DNA of 64,000 bases from Bdellovibrionales bacterium (GTDB lineage Bacteria > Bdellovibrionota > Bdellovibrionia > Bdellovibrionales > Bdellovibrionaceae). Both the position numbers and the translations under genes were made by a program. Numbering within the stretch: position 1 is the first letter of the stretch; every line of letters begins with the position of its first letter. The stretch lies in NCBI GenBank assembly GCA_016713585.1, contig JADJOV010000007.1, forward strand, positions 49,050 through 113,049, written 5' to 3'. Below are positions 46,623-56,119 of the stretch, piece by piece. The notes under the pieces are model-generated. The model ran no database searches, had not been told where the DNA came from, and was given only the letters and a program-made list of their open reading frames with translations.

Positions 46623-47315
46623 TCAACGGTGAGGCTTTGTTTTCCTTTCCCACGACCTGATGAGCTGCGGAAATTTCGAAAGAACTTCGCTCAGAGTTTG
46701 TAATTCGAGGTTTGTGCTCAATTTAAGACTCTCCATGTAGTTGAGGTAGGTCGCCTGGCGAGGGCCCTCCTTTTCACTGACAATTTGGCTTCGTAAAATC
46801 TTCCCATCGTCTAACTGCGGTGTCATCTGATGAATTGAAAAGCCGGACTGTTGATGATCGAGTCGTGCCCAAAGGTCACACATCAGTCCCCGCTGATCTG
46901 GCAATAGGCCATGGTGAATATTTATACAACCGAGCTTGGGAATCTTGAGCAGAGCTGATTTAAAAAAAACTCGGGTCCGCGCATTAACAATGAGATCCGG
47001 CTGTTCTTGCTCCAAGAACCGTAAGACTTCGCCGGCGTGGATATTTGATACAACCAGGGCCTGCTTCCCAGATGTAACATAAGATTTAATCCGTTCCTGG
47101 ATTCGGGGCTTAAGGGAGTTTTTCATAATATTCCAACCAAGCCTGGGCGCCAGACCGGAGAAAAACAATAAAACCCCTTTAAAAAAAAAGGCAAAAGTTC
47201 GATTTTCAACCATAACCAATCCCGCCACGTCGGGGTGCTTCGCTAAGGGCAGAATCAGCCCATTATAGTTTTCCGGGGCAAAGGTCAGAGTCGAGGTGAC
47301 AATCCAAGTTTTCAT
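46623..47315 (-). CDS. Formyltransferase-family protein
   Basis: About 230 residues from ATG 47315; an ATG 14 codons upstream (47357) is possible but an upstream TTGACA suits a leaderless start at 47315. The formyl-transferase core shows Asn and His in GCINIHHGLLPDQRGLMCD and Asp in TPQLDDGKILRS. Such enzymes move formyl groups from 10-formyltetrahydrofolate onto amines, as in sugar-nucleotide or tRNA formylation. First gene of the five-gene operon. Confidence 0.75.
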   Translation of the reverse strand: MKTWIVTSTLTFAPENYNGLILPLAKHPDVAGLVMVENRTFAFFFKGVLLFFSGLAPRLGWNIMKNSLKPRIQERIKSYVTSGKQALVVSNIHAGEVLRFLEQEQPDLIVNARTRVFFKSALLKIPKLGCINIHHGLLPDQRGLMCDLWARLDHQQSGFSIHQMTPQLDDGKILRSQIVSEKEGPRQATYLNYMESLKLSTNLELQTLSEVLSKFPQLIRSWERKTKPHR

Positions 47316-47439
47316 AGGAAAATTTGACAGTGCCAGTCCTGAGTGTGTCAATCCCATATCTTCTATTTGCGTCCTGGCTGAGCTTGACTCGTTGCGGTTC
47401 GTTCGTTATTCGTTCCATCATCTAAGGGGAGATAAAATT

Positions 47440-49024
47440 ATGTCGGAGTTCAATCCCAGGGACAATGTTTTGAGATCAAGGTGAGGGTCTAACTGTCGCA
47501 GACCTGGTGAGAGGCGCTCGCGCAGCAGGGGGTGACTCAAGTTCTCAAAAGCCATTGCAGTTTCGACTATGTCCTCAGGCCAAGGAAAAAATGTTGAGTT
47601 CCCGCAGTTATATCGAACGAAGACTGTCGGCAGGCGAAGTTATCTACGGAGTCAATACGGGATTTGGGGCCTTTAGCGCGATCCGAATTTCTGATCAAGA
47701 AATTGAGGAGCTGCAAAGAAATTTAATTCGCTCCCATTCCGCAGGTATTGGTGAGCCTTTCACCCCTGAACAAACGCGAGCCATGATGATTTTACGAGCC
47801 AATGCCTTAGCTCGTGGTCATAGTGGAGTTCGACCTCTTGTGGTTGAAAAAATTTTGGAATTTCTACATGCCAACATTATTCCCGTGCTTCCTTGCCGTG
47901 GGAGTGTGGGGGCTAGCGGCGATTTAGCGCCATTATCCCATTTAGCTTTATCGCTGATAGGAGAGGGCGAAGCTTGGTCTGCAGAGGGCAGGGTGGTCGA
48001 GGTTTCTGACTTGTTGATGAAGAATAAAATCAAGTCCCTTGAGCTTCAAGCCAAAGAAGGATTGTCTTTGATCAATGGCTGTCAGGTCATGACGGCGGTC
48101 GGAATGATGGCGATCTATGAGGCTCGAAATCTCCTCAAGCATGCAGATATTTCCGGTGCCATTTCTCTTGAGGCTCTCCGTGGTTCGAGGAAGGCTTTTG
48201 ATCCCTTGATTGCAGCCACTCGGCCTCATCTCGGTGAGGCAAAAACTGCACGAAATTTGTTAAAAATACTTTCCGGCACGTCCTCGATTGCTGAGTCTCA
48301 TAAGAATTGTCAGAGAGTTCAGGATGCCTACAGTGTTCGCTGTATGCCAGCCGTGCACGGGGCCACAAAAGATGGTCTTAGGTATATTTGGCAAGTTCTA
48401 GAAACTGAGGCCAATTCGAGTACGGACAATCCCTTGGTCTTTCCAAACGAAGATAAAATCCTTTCTTGTGGGAACTTTCATGGAATGCCAGTCGCTTTCG
48501 CGATGGATTTTGCAGGAATTATTTTTTCGAGTTTGGCAAGTATCTCTGAAGCCAGAATATCAAAATTGATTAATCCAGCGATGAGTGATCTTCCAGCTTT
48601 TCTGACTCCTCATGGGGGTCTTCATTCAGGACATATGATTGTACAGGTAGCAGCCGCCTCATTGGTGAGCGAAAACAAAGTCCTCGCTCACCCAGCTTGT
48701 GTGGATAGTATACCGACCTCGGCAGACAAAGAAGATCATGTGAGCATGGGAACGATTTCGGCAAGAAAGTTTCAAAAAATTTTAGAAAACGCCAAAGATG
48801 TTATCTCGCTAGAACTCCTGTCTGCCAGTCAGGGAATTGATCTGCTGAGGCCACTTTCTCCGGCCCCGGCAGTTGCGGCGGCACAGGCAGAAATTCGCAA
48901 GGTAGTTCCCTTTGCTGAGAAAGATCGTATTTTTTCTTACGATGCGAGAAAAATCCGAACCCTCGTCGAATCTGAAAAAATTTTAGCTGTCGTTGAAAAT
49001 CAAACAGGAGATCTCGAATGGTAA
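47440..49024 (+). CDS. hutH: Histidine ammonia-lyase, N-terminus split by two one-base deletions
   Basis: The MIO prosthetic group arises from Ala-Ser-Gly in [16 protein letters not shown]. Family blocks [22 protein letters not shown] and [12 protein letters not shown] follow. The true start is ATG 47440 behind [19 protein letters not shown] then [20 protein letters not shown] if one G is restored at about 47472 and another at about 47482; as written the frame resumes at 47507. It deaminates histidine to urocanate, substrate of the next gene, which it overlaps by 7 bp. Confidence 0.9.
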
Positions 49025-50676
49025 GAACTGTGCGGGCCCCCACCGGAACATCCTTGCATTGCAAGGGTTGGCTACAAGAAGCTGTTTATCGAATGTTGCA
49101 AAATAATTTGGACCCCGCTGTAGCCGAACACCCAGAGAATCTCATTGTGTACGGGGGGATCGGGAAGGCTGCGAGAAATTGGGAGTGTCTTGATAAAATC
49201 TTGCAGGCCTTGCGAAACTTAGAAGACGACGAAACCTTGCTCATTCAGTCAGGTAAACCAATTGGAATAATCAAAACTCAGACGGACGCGCCGCGAGTTT
49301 TGATTGCCAATTCTAACTTGGTTCCTAAGTGGGCGACTTGGGAACATTTTCATGAGCTCGATAAAAAAGGCTTAATGATGTATGGTCAAATGACGGCGGG
49401 CTCATGGATATATATTGGCACTCAAGGTATTGTGCAAGGGACCTATGAGACCTTTGTTGAAGCGGGACGACAACATTTCGGGGGTGATCTCAAGGGTCGA
49501 GTAATTTTGACCGCAGGCCTTGGTGGTATGGGTGGAGCGCAGCCCTTGGCTGGGGTTTTTGCTGGGGCCGTTGTGCTTGCGGTGGAAGTCGATCCTTCGC
49601 GAATTGAACGTCGACTTGAATCTAAATATGTGGATGAAGTTGCAATAGACGTCAATGATGCCATTTCCAGAGTACGGAAATATCAGAAAACCGGGGAGGC
49701 TAAATCGATCGCTCTGTGCGGTAACATGGCCAAGGTCATTCATGAGCTCTTGGCGTTGAAATTCATTCCAGATTTGTTAACAGATCAGACCTCGGCCCAT
49801 GATCCCTTGGTAGGATATATTCCTGAAGAGTTGTCATTAGGGGCCGCGGCAGAGCTTCGTGGGAAAGATGAAAAGAAATATCTTGAGCTAGCCTATCAGA
49901 GTATTGCGAAACACGTGCGGGGCATGCTTGAAATGCAAAAGCTTGGGGCCATCACTTTCGATTATGGCAATAATATTCGCGCCCGGGCTTTTGATGCTGG
50001 CGTAAAAAATGCCTTTGATTTTCCAGGGTTTGTGCCCGCGTATATTCGCCCCTTGTTTTGCCGAGGCAGTGGTCCTTTCCGGTGGGTCGCGCTGTCCGGG
50101 GATCCTGAAGATATTCGAGCGACTGATCAGGCGCTGAAGGAGCTTTTTCCACACAAAAAAAATCTAATCAAATGGCTCGAGATGGCCAGTGCGCGGATTG
50201 CCTATCAGGGGCTGCCCGCCCGAATTTGTTGGTTAGAATATGGTGAACGAGCCAAGGCTGGGCTGTTGTTTAATCAGATGGTCGCCGACGGAAGAGTGAA
50301 GGCGCCTTTGGTGATTGGCCGTGATCATTTGGATTGCGGTTCAGTCGCAAGTCCAAATCGCGAAACAGAAGCCATGAAAGACGGCTCGGATGCGGTGAGC
50401 GATTGGCCTCTCTTGAATGCCATGACAAATGTGGCCTGTGGAGCAACGTGGGTCAGCTTTCATCATGGTGGTGGTGTTGGAATGGGCTATTCACAGCATG
50501 CAGGTCAAGTGATTGTTGCAGATGGAACACCTGCCGCAGCAAAACGACTGGAGCGGGTTCTCACTGCCGACCCTGCTCTTGGGGTGCTTCGCCATCTTGA
50601 TGCGGGTTACGAAGAAGCTCAGACCACGGCCAGAGAACGTGGCGTGCATAGTTTGTGGCTCGAGAGCAAAAAGTAG
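49018..50676 (+). CDS. hutU: Urocanate hydratase
   Basis: 552 residues, intact and of family length. Residues [12 protein letters not shown] (about 165-175) and [14 protein letters not shown] are hallmark blocks; the NAD-binding region contains the conserved Cys-x-Gly CGNM and later [20 protein letters not shown]. It hydrates urocanate to imidazolonepropionate using tightly bound NAD. hutI and hutG are not in the window, so histidine degradation would be completed elsewhere. Confidence 0.95.
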   Translation: MVRTVRAPTGTSLHCKGWLQEAVYRMLQNNLDPAVAEHPENLIVYGGIGKAARNWECLDKILQALRNLEDDETLLIQSGKPIGIIKTQTDAPRVLIANSNLVPKWATWEHFHELDKKGLMMYGQMTAGSWIYIGTQGIVQGTYETFVEAGRQHFGGDLKGRVILTAGLGGMGGAQPLAGVFAGAVVLAVEVDPSRIERRLESKYVDEVAIDVNDAISRVRKYQKTGEAKSIALCGNMAKVIHELLALKFIPDLLTDQTSAHDPLVGYIPEELSLGAAAELRGKDEKKYLELAYQSIAKHVRGMLEMQKLGAITFDYGNNIRARAFDAGVKNAFDFPGFVPAYIRPLFCRGSGPFRWVALSGDPEDIRATDQALKELFPHKKNLIKWLEMASARIAYQGLPARICWLEYGERAKAGLLFNQMVADGRVKAPLVIGRDHLDCGSVASPNRETEAMKDGSDAVSDWPLLNAMTNVACGATWVSFHHGGGVGMGYSQHAGQVIVADGTPAAAKRLERVLTADPALGVLRHLDAGYEEAQTTARERGVHSLWLESKK

Positions 50677-50687
50677 AAATTTCGTTG

Positions 50688-50723
50688 AAAAAAATAACTG
50701 GCCACCGAATGGTGGCCAGTTAT
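50688..50723 (-). terminator. Strong rho-independent terminator for the minus-strand gene
   Basis: ATAACTGGCCACC (50694-50706) pairs perfectly with GGTGGCCAGTTAT (50711-50723) around GAAT. On the minus strand seven T follow (A run at 50688-50694). It terminates the convergent proline-rich gene, and the stem could also serve hutHU. Confidence 0.8.
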
Positions 50724-50775
50724 AGTAAAAGAAAATCCTCTAGCCGTGATTTAACTCAAGTGATTTAATTCAAAA

Positions 50776-51410
50776 CTATCGGTAGCTTCGTTGACATCCA
50801 GAGATACTGCAACGCCCGTGTTCAAGTAGGCACAAGTGCATGGCATTGTCTGCAGCTTCAGATTGGCTACGTCCATAGCCTTCGTGGCCACCATAGTGCT
50901 CTTCATGTCCGCGATCGTTCGCTCGGCAGACCCAAGACTCATCACGATAAGGTGGAGGGTATGGTGGATTGTAGGGAGGCGGAGGTCGCGGCGGATTGTA
51001 AGGTGGCGGTCGTGGTGGGTTGTAGGGAGGTGGAGGACGAGGTGGGGTTGTAGGTGGCGGTCGTGGTGGATTATAGGGAGGCGGGTAGGGAGGTGGAGGT
51101 CGATGGTGTCCTGGCGGGCGATATCGATCTGAATACGGCGGTGGGTATGGGGCGTACTCGTTTTCAACAATGCCACAGGTTGCAAAAGGATTTCTCCTTG
51201 CTGATGTAATTGATCTAAATAGTACTCACATTGCGCAAGGGCTTCTTCGCACGATCTTTCCTGAAAAGATTCGATTAAAGACCCATCTTGAGTTTGCAGT
51301 TCGGCCACACAGGCTTCTCCAAATCGACTGACGTCAAAATTAATGCTTCCACTTCTGCTAGAGCAGAATAAGAAAACAAAGTTGCGAGAACTAAAATTAG
51401 CGGTTTCATA
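50776..51410 (-). pseudogene. Exported proline-rich protein, frameshifted
   Basis: A signal peptide MKPLILVLATLFSYSALA starts at ATG 51410. With two one-base restorations (about 51338 and 51195) the sequence reads INFDVSRFGEACVAELQTQ, QERSCEEALAQCEYYLDQLH, NPFATCGIVENEYAPYPPPY, and then tandem PYNPPRPPP repeats, ending with a Cys-rich DESWVCRANDRGH...CLLEHGRCSISGCQRSYR. Repeated Pro-rich exported proteins may bind cell wall or metal. No family found. Confidence 0.6.
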
Positions 51411-51506
51411 TTGACCCCCTTTAAAGTCAAGGTGGGCTAAAGCAAAAGGTGTTCCAAGCAAAAAGCAAAGAAAGCAGTGCTGCAATGACCCCACCGATAG
51501 GTCTCC

Positions 51507-51541
51507 TTGCAAAATATTTTGGGGCTAAGTATAAAAACACT
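51507..51541 (+). promoter_or_regulatory. Promoter placing transcription at the thioesterase ATG
   Basis: TTGCAA (51507-51512), a 17-bp spacer and TATAAA (51530-51535) lie so that transcription would begin at or next to ATG 51542. There is no Shine-Dalgarno, consistent with a leaderless mRNA. Confidence 0.5.
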
Positions 51542-51964
51542 ATGACACAAACAAATCAGACGGGTGAGATTTTCGAAATTCCATATAAGATTCGCGAAGG
51601 GCATCTTGACACCTTCGGACATGTGAACAATGCAGCCTACTTGACAATACTTGAGGAGGCTCGATGGGATCTTGTTACGCCAAGAGGCTTTGGCCTTGAC
51701 GATGTGATGAAGCGTGGGTTAGGTCCCATTATTTTGGAAATCAAGATTCTTTTTTTGCAGGAACTCAAGGCTCGAGATCAGGTCGTGATAAAAACCTGGT
51801 GCACTGGCTATCAAGGCAGAATTGGAACTTTAGAGCAAGCCATAGTCAAAGAGGGAAGTGACAAAGAAGTGTGTCACGCGCATTTTAAATTTGGATTGTT
51901 TGATCTAAAAGCGCGTAAAATCATCCTACCAACCCCGGATTGGCTCGCCGCGATTGGTATGTAG
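51542..51964 (+). CDS. Hot-dog-fold acyl-CoA thioesterase (4HBT type)
   Basis: 140 residues from ATG 51542, the start fixed by the promoter. HLDTFGHVNNAAYLTILEEA is the conserved Asp-x-x-GH-x-N block of 4-hydroxybenzoyl-CoA/YbgC-type thioesterases (catalytic Asp in HLDTFGHVNN). It hydrolyses acyl-CoA thioesters, possibly products of the neighbouring fatty-acid ligases. It stands alone between convergent genes. Confidence 0.8.
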   Translation: MTQTNQTGEIFEIPYKIREGHLDTFGHVNNAAYLTILEEARWDLVTPRGFGLDDVMKRGLGPIILEIKILFLQELKARDQVVIKTWCTGYQGRIGTLEQAIVKEGSDKEVCHAHFKFGLFDLKARKIILPTPDWLAAIGM

Positions 51965-51975
51965 TAATCTATGTC

Positions 51976-52467
51976 CTAAATTTCTATCGGCACAATAATC
52001 TGATCTGCAGTTCCATCAATTGAGTAATTGATCATGATTGACCAACTTCCTGGCATGACAAACCACGCATTTGTGACCACAAACTTTCCATCACTAATTT
52101 TTTCTAGTTTGGTTGGGGCAGAACCATGTCCCATGCTTGGCATCCATAGAACAACGGAGGTCAGTGTGATTTTTGCTGCGAGTTCCGGTGCAACAGTAAA
52201 ATGCACCATAAACTTGCCTTCACTCGATGGATTAAGTTGCTGAGGGATGCCCAAATGTAAGCAAAGCTCTTGAGCTTTTGCAGAGCAGAACTGGCCCGTG
52301 TGCTCGTGTCCATCGCCGCCGGGTGGTACGACAGTGCCGCCACTATGGTCACCATGAGAGCCGTTATGGCCACCATGAGCGCCCCCATGACCACCGCCAC
52401 AAGCTAGGGCTAAGATCGAAAAGCCTGTAAATAAAATAAAAGTCAGTAAGGCAAGAGCATTTTTCAT
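51976..52467 (-). CDS. His-rich exported protein with a FixH/YtkA-like domain
   Basis: About 163 residues from ATG 52467 behind GGGAG. A signal ends around ILALAC (possible lipobox), followed by a His/Gly-rich stretch (GGGHGGAHGGHNGSHGDHSG) and HEHTGQFC that could bind metal. The C-terminal domain reads VVLWMPSMGHGSAPTKLEKI and WFVMPGSWSIMINYSIDG, as in FixH/YtkA-type proteins, and is close to the next lipoprotein's C-terminus. It is the last gene of the redox/outer-membrane operon. Confidence 0.7.
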   Translation of the reverse strand: MKNALALLTFILFTGFSILALACGGGHGGAHGGHNGSHGDHSGGTVVPPGGDGHEHTGQFCSAKAQELCLHLGIPQQLNPSSEGKFMVHFTVAPELAAKITLTSVVLWMPSMGHGSAPTKLEKISDGKFVVTNAWFVMPGSWSIMINYSIDGTADQIIVPIEI

Positions 52468-52592
52468 AGAAACTCCCAGTGTAATGAGGTTGATCATTGT
52501 TAGCACCTGGTACGAAGCCATTCACCAAAAAAAGAAATTATTTGTTCAATCGGAGCGGTGTTTCTTGTGCCGGGAAATTGCGGAACCTGACG

Positions 52593-53540
52593 CTAGCGTT
52601 GCCAATGATGTTGGAGTTGGATGGCAAGGGCTCTTCCAAGGCTGGTGTTCAGAGGATCGCCAAAAAGTGTTTGATCGCTGTAGCTGAGTGTTCCCGTCCA
52701 GTCATCGTTTGGAATATAACTCGCAGAGAGTGCGCCTGTGGCGTACCGTTCTTGAGTTCCTGGGGATACACCGAAAGAGTTTTCAAAAACCGTCGGATCC
52801 TCGTGAGTCCACGTCAAAGAGGAGCCGAGGCGAAAGTTCTGGAGGTTGTAGCCCACACCGACTCCAAAATTTCCCCCAAAACCGGGCTTGAGGGTTCCAG
52901 ATATTTGGGAATTATTCACCTGCTTCTCAAAGGCACGGTGAAGCTCAAGTGATGAAAAGACATCCCAGCGACTCCATGTTTTCGTGATGAGAGTGCCAGC
53001 TCCGAGCGCCCAGAGGCCATTTCCTCGACTATCAAGTCCGCCGATTTCAGAATCCATTTTAGACTTTCCAGTGGGGAGCGTGAGCTGCAAATACCCTAAA
53101 ACCTTTGGGCGATAGAAATTGTAATTCCAATCTGGAAGAATTTCATATCCAACCATGCCTGCAATATCACCGAGACCTGAATAAGATTGTCCATATTGAG
53201 ACCGACTAAAGAAAGGCAGTGCGAGGCCAGTTTGCCATCGATCCCAAAATATATGAGAAAGTTCCAACTTAAGTGATTTTATTTGTTGATGTTCATTGGA
53301 GACCCGCCAAATTCCTTTTGAATCGACGTTATCAACGACAACCTCGGTCATCGAATAGCTACTCGCAAATAGGGCTTTATCATCACCGGCAATGAGGGAT
53401 GGACCGGAAGCGCTTCCCCCGCCTCCACCGCAGCAAGCTGCTCCTAAGGCAATTTCAGTGAAGGCAGAAATCATCACCCAAACAAGTAATGTCCTAGAGA
53501 GTAATTGGAACAATCGCTTCCTCTTGTCTGTGCACGCCAT
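52593..53540 (-). CDS. Outer-membrane transporter-like beta-barrel
   Basis: 315 residues. A long signal (LFQLLSRTLLVWVMISAFTE, cut after GAA) leads into CCGGGGGSASGPSLIAGDDK and then barrel strands (WQTGLALPFFSRSQYGQSYS; GYLQLTLPTGKSKMDSEIGG), the pattern of outer-membrane transporters encoded beside metal-handling genes. Its start overlaps the upstream lipoprotein's restored end by 47 bp, so translation is coupled. Confidence 0.7.
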   Translation of the reverse strand: MACTDKRKRLFQLLSRTLLVWVMISAFTEIALGAACCGGGGGSASGPSLIAGDDKALFASSYSMTEVVVDNVDSKGIWRVSNEHQQIKSLKLELSHIFWDRWQTGLALPFFSRSQYGQSYSGLGDIAGMVGYEILPDWNYNFYRPKVLGYLQLTLPTGKSKMDSEIGGLDSRGNGLWALGAGTLITKTWSRWDVFSSLELHRAFEKQVNNSQISGTLKPGFGGNFGVGVGYNLQNFRLGSSLTWTHEDPTVFENSFGVSPGTQERYATGALSASYIPNDDWTGTLSYSDQTLFGDPLNTSLGRALAIQLQHHWQR

Positions 53541-54005
53541 TTAGCATTTGAAATCTCAGATCCCACTCACCGGGCATAAAAAAATTAAATTCTTAGCTCG
53601 AAAAGTAAATTGATCCAAGGCTTCAATCGAAGTTGGGCTTGAGCCATGACCCATGCCAGGCATCCAGAGCACAAGCTCGGGTTTCAGGTTGGGATCCTTT
53701 TCAAGTGGTGTGTCGTAGGCATTGAGTCGATATATCTTGAAAATGAGACTGGCATCAGACTCTCCGACCTTAGGTGAAACTTCCCAAGACCATTTGAGGC
53801 AATACCCCGGCGATGGCGATTGAGTCGACACGAATGAAATCGGACAAAGTGTATCAGCTTTGCGCTGAGGGTCTTCGGATCCGCCAGGAGAATCACCCTG
53901 GACATAAATGGGACGAGCACAACTGAACAAAAGGGCGCAAATAAAAAGGCTCCGGACCAATAATGCAAAACCCCTACCTTTTCTTGACCAGTCCTTACCA
54001 AACAT
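53494..54005 (-). pseudogene. Lipoprotein with a C-terminal FixH/YtkA-like domain, frameshifted at T7
   Basis: ATG 54005 begins MFGKDWSRKGRGFALLVRSL and LFICALLFSC, a lipobox. The mature part contains ELVLWMPGMGHGSSPTSIEA, homologous to 52103-52160's LWMPSMGHGSAPTKLE. The frame then fails at TTTTTTT (about 53578); with one more T it reads NLIFFMPGEWDLRFQMLN and EEAIVPITL to a stop at 53494, matching MPGSWSIMINY...IIVPIEI of the downstream gene. The match makes the restoration secure. Confidence 0.75.
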
Positions 54006-54566
54006 TTTTATCGCCTCGTGAAATTGCACAACCCAAAGTGCGCCCTTCGGGGTCGTCACCGGGCGCTTATGATCTATATCATCAAGGGCTTCTCGAAGAA
54101 ACTTTCGGTCCGCTTTGGAAAACGTATGGCTGTTAGAAACGCCACCTTGATAGAGGATATCACCATTTGCCTTGAGAACGAAGGCATGGGGAGTCTTTAA
54201 GGCATGAAAGCGATCTGCAAGTTGGAGATTTTGGTCTTGAATGACAGGAAAGGGCAAGCTCACTCTTTCAAAATAAGTTTTGGAAGTCGAAAGTTCTTCA
54301 TCGATATTTGAATGAACGGCGCCAAAAGCAAAGTCAGGATAATCTTTAGAGAGGGCCTTCATTTCATTAATGTGGCTGTCAGAGCAGGGGCATTTTGCTG
54401 ACAGAAAGACCAGCACCAATCCTTTGTGTTTCTCAACAGAGAGCGAAATCGGTGAGGCCTTGAGTATATCGACTCCCTTCACTTCGCTAGGTGAAGGAAT
54501 GGCCAAGGTTTGAAATGAGAAGGTGAAAACACTGACGAGGACAAAATAAAAAATCGAAGCTTTCAT
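53995..54566 (-). pseudogene. Exported peroxiredoxin/TlpA-type thiol protein, frameshifted
   Basis: Signal peptide MKASIFYFVLVSVFTFSFQT. The thioredoxin-fold domain has VFLSAKCPCSDSHINEM with the peroxidatic-type Cys pair and HALKTPHAFVLKANGDI. A shift near 54035 hides the end, which restores to KGRTLGCAISRGDKNVW with a stop at 53995. It heads the four-gene operon that follows with two FixH-like proteins and an outer-membrane barrel, suggesting a redox or metal function in the envelope. Confidence 0.7.
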
Positions 54567-54690
54567 AGAGCTTCATTGTTATAGATTTTGGTGAAAAGGG
54601 GCAATCAGATTGCTGTTCAAGCAGCAAATGATATTGAATGTCAAACTTCAGGGCAGATCGAATCGTCAAATTTGGGGGGCGGAATTGAGA

Positions 54691-54734
54691 AAAGAAAAAA
54701 GCGACTAGGCCCAGGGGGGGGAAGGCCTAGCCGC
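54691..54734 (-). terminator. Terminator with G8 loop, possible end of an unknown RNA
   Basis: On the minus strand, GCGGCTAGGCC and GGCCTAGTCGC (11 bp, one G-T) enclose a C-rich loop and are followed by TTTTTTC. On the plus strand the loop shows eight G (54714-54721) and a second seven-G run lies near 54738. No gene precedes it within 200 bp; before the IS1 insertion it may have ended the 56408-57013 transcript or a small RNA. Confidence 0.6.
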
Positions 54735-54911
54735 TATGGGGGGGTGACTTTCCTTATTGCAAGGGTGCGACCAATGCCCCGAACTCTCAGGACCTCGTCA
54801 GTTGGTTATGGGTGGATAGAAGACTGCAAATCTGATAGACAGGGTACAAAATGCGGCCCTCGTTTTTTGGGTCATTTTTTAGAAGGGCGTTAAATTCGAT
54901 TTGAGTCACCC
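54735..54911 (-). ncRNA. Possible non-coding transcript upstream of the terminator
   Basis: This stretch has no convincing frame but contains short complementary blocks and leads straight into the terminator hairpin. A small RNA or long 3' untranslated region is possible. No family match. Confidence 0.2.
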
Positions 54912-55063
54912 ATAGATTTAGAAACTGATGTCCTTGAGTGTCCCTGAGGGGACAACTCAAGCCAGGTCTATGCTTTTGAATTGATTAGATTGAAAGCTAG
55001 GGGTTTATCTTAAGAAAATGGGGCCAAACTGGTTGACAATATACAAGGCCTTATGTTTTTTTA

Positions 55064-55112
55064 TTTTTTTTTTTTTTTTTTTGCTTAATTTTTTTTTTTA
55101 TATTTTTTTTTT
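55064..55112. repeat. Long poly-T tracts at the 3' end of the IS1 transposase
   Basis: Runs of 19 T (55064-55082), 11 T (55089-55099) and 10 T (55103-55112) separated by GCTTAA and ATA. On the transposase strand these are A runs. Such length is rare in bacteria and prone to slippage. Confidence 0.8.
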
Positions 55113-55980
55113 AGCAGCAAGTCCAGTTGCCCCTGCAAATTCTCAGGCTTTTTGTCGTGCACCAACTTCGTCGGGTCAGTCTTCTGATATCGCTGCGAAG
55201 TTTAGCACAGCGTTGGTTCAACAAATAATGGGTCAAAGCGCTTCTTGTGGAGTTTTTCATGCAGTCGGTCTCGATGTCGCTCTTTGTCGGCTCGATTGTG
55301 AACCTCATATGTGCTTTGCGGGAAGGTTCCCTCCACATGCTTTCGATAACTTGATTTGGCATCAGAATAAATATTTTCAGGCGGCCGCGAAAGTCTGTTT
55401 TTAAGACATCGAAAAACCTCACCCATCACCGAGTCACGCTCGTCTTTTCGTGGTCCATACTTCATCACCGAGAACCTTGCAAGTCTGCCTTTTGCAGGCA
55501 TTTCAGCCATTTGGAGCGCTAGTATTTGATAATCTTCATTCACCGCGACAGCAATTGAAAGGGGCTTGCATTTTGTGTGGTGAATTGTCTCCATTTCATC
55601 AAAGTAGATCTTTCTGGCTGAAAAAATGAGTCTCTCTCTGGTCACTTTTGCCTGCTTGATCAGCCAAAGAAACTTTTTATAGGTGTTTTTGTAAGTCATA
55701 TTGAGAATTCTCGCCGAAGCCCTGATGGAATTACCTTCAGTGAGGAGCTGTTGGAGAGGTTTATTGAGATCCAACTTGTTGTGACGAAAATATGGCTTGA
55801 AGGACCTAAAGGAAAACGTGAAGTGTCAATGTTTAAATTCAAAACGCCTGATATATTGGTTCAGACGACGAACCTTAAAGAAGCCTTTTTTTAATAAAGG
55901 TGCCACCAACAGATTGATGAAAAGGGCAGTCGGTATTGGAACAGTGCAAAGGACGAAAACTCATTTGGCAGGCCATTCCT
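55082..55980 (-). pseudogene. IS1-type transposase, frameshifted
   Basis: The N-terminal zinc-finger region (GFFKVRRLNQYIRRFEFKH, stop, HFTFSFRSFKPYFRHNKLDL) leads into LDLNKPLQQLLTEGNSIRAS, then FDEMETIHHTKCKPLSIAVA, AEMPAKGRLARFSVMKYGPR, and after a shift at about 55210 LNQRCAKLRSDIRRLTRRSW and CTTKSL. These follow the IS1 DDE transposase order. The 3' end enters the A/T tract and would add a Lys tail. Confidence 0.75.
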
Positions 55981-56119
55981 GCAACGGCCAAGCCTTCTTA
56001 GTTTAGATTCAGAGTGAACCTTAGTCAGATGGGTGGCCGAATTCCAGACGAAAATCATAGACTCACGGTCTTGAGTTGTCCCCTCAGGGACACTCAAGGA
56101 CATCAGTTTCATAGATTTA

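Larger units (their letters stand above)
54921..56110 (-). mobile_element. IS1-family insertion sequence with 9-bp target duplication
   Basis: A perfect 41-bp inverted repeat starts at 54921 (GAAACTGATGTCCTTGAG) and ends at 56110. The flanks duplicate ATAGATTTA (54912-54920 and 56111-56119), the 9-bp duplication of IS1. Inside is one transposase gene on the minus strand. A perfect duplication and repeat indicate recent insertion, yet the transposase frame is broken. Confidence 0.85.
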
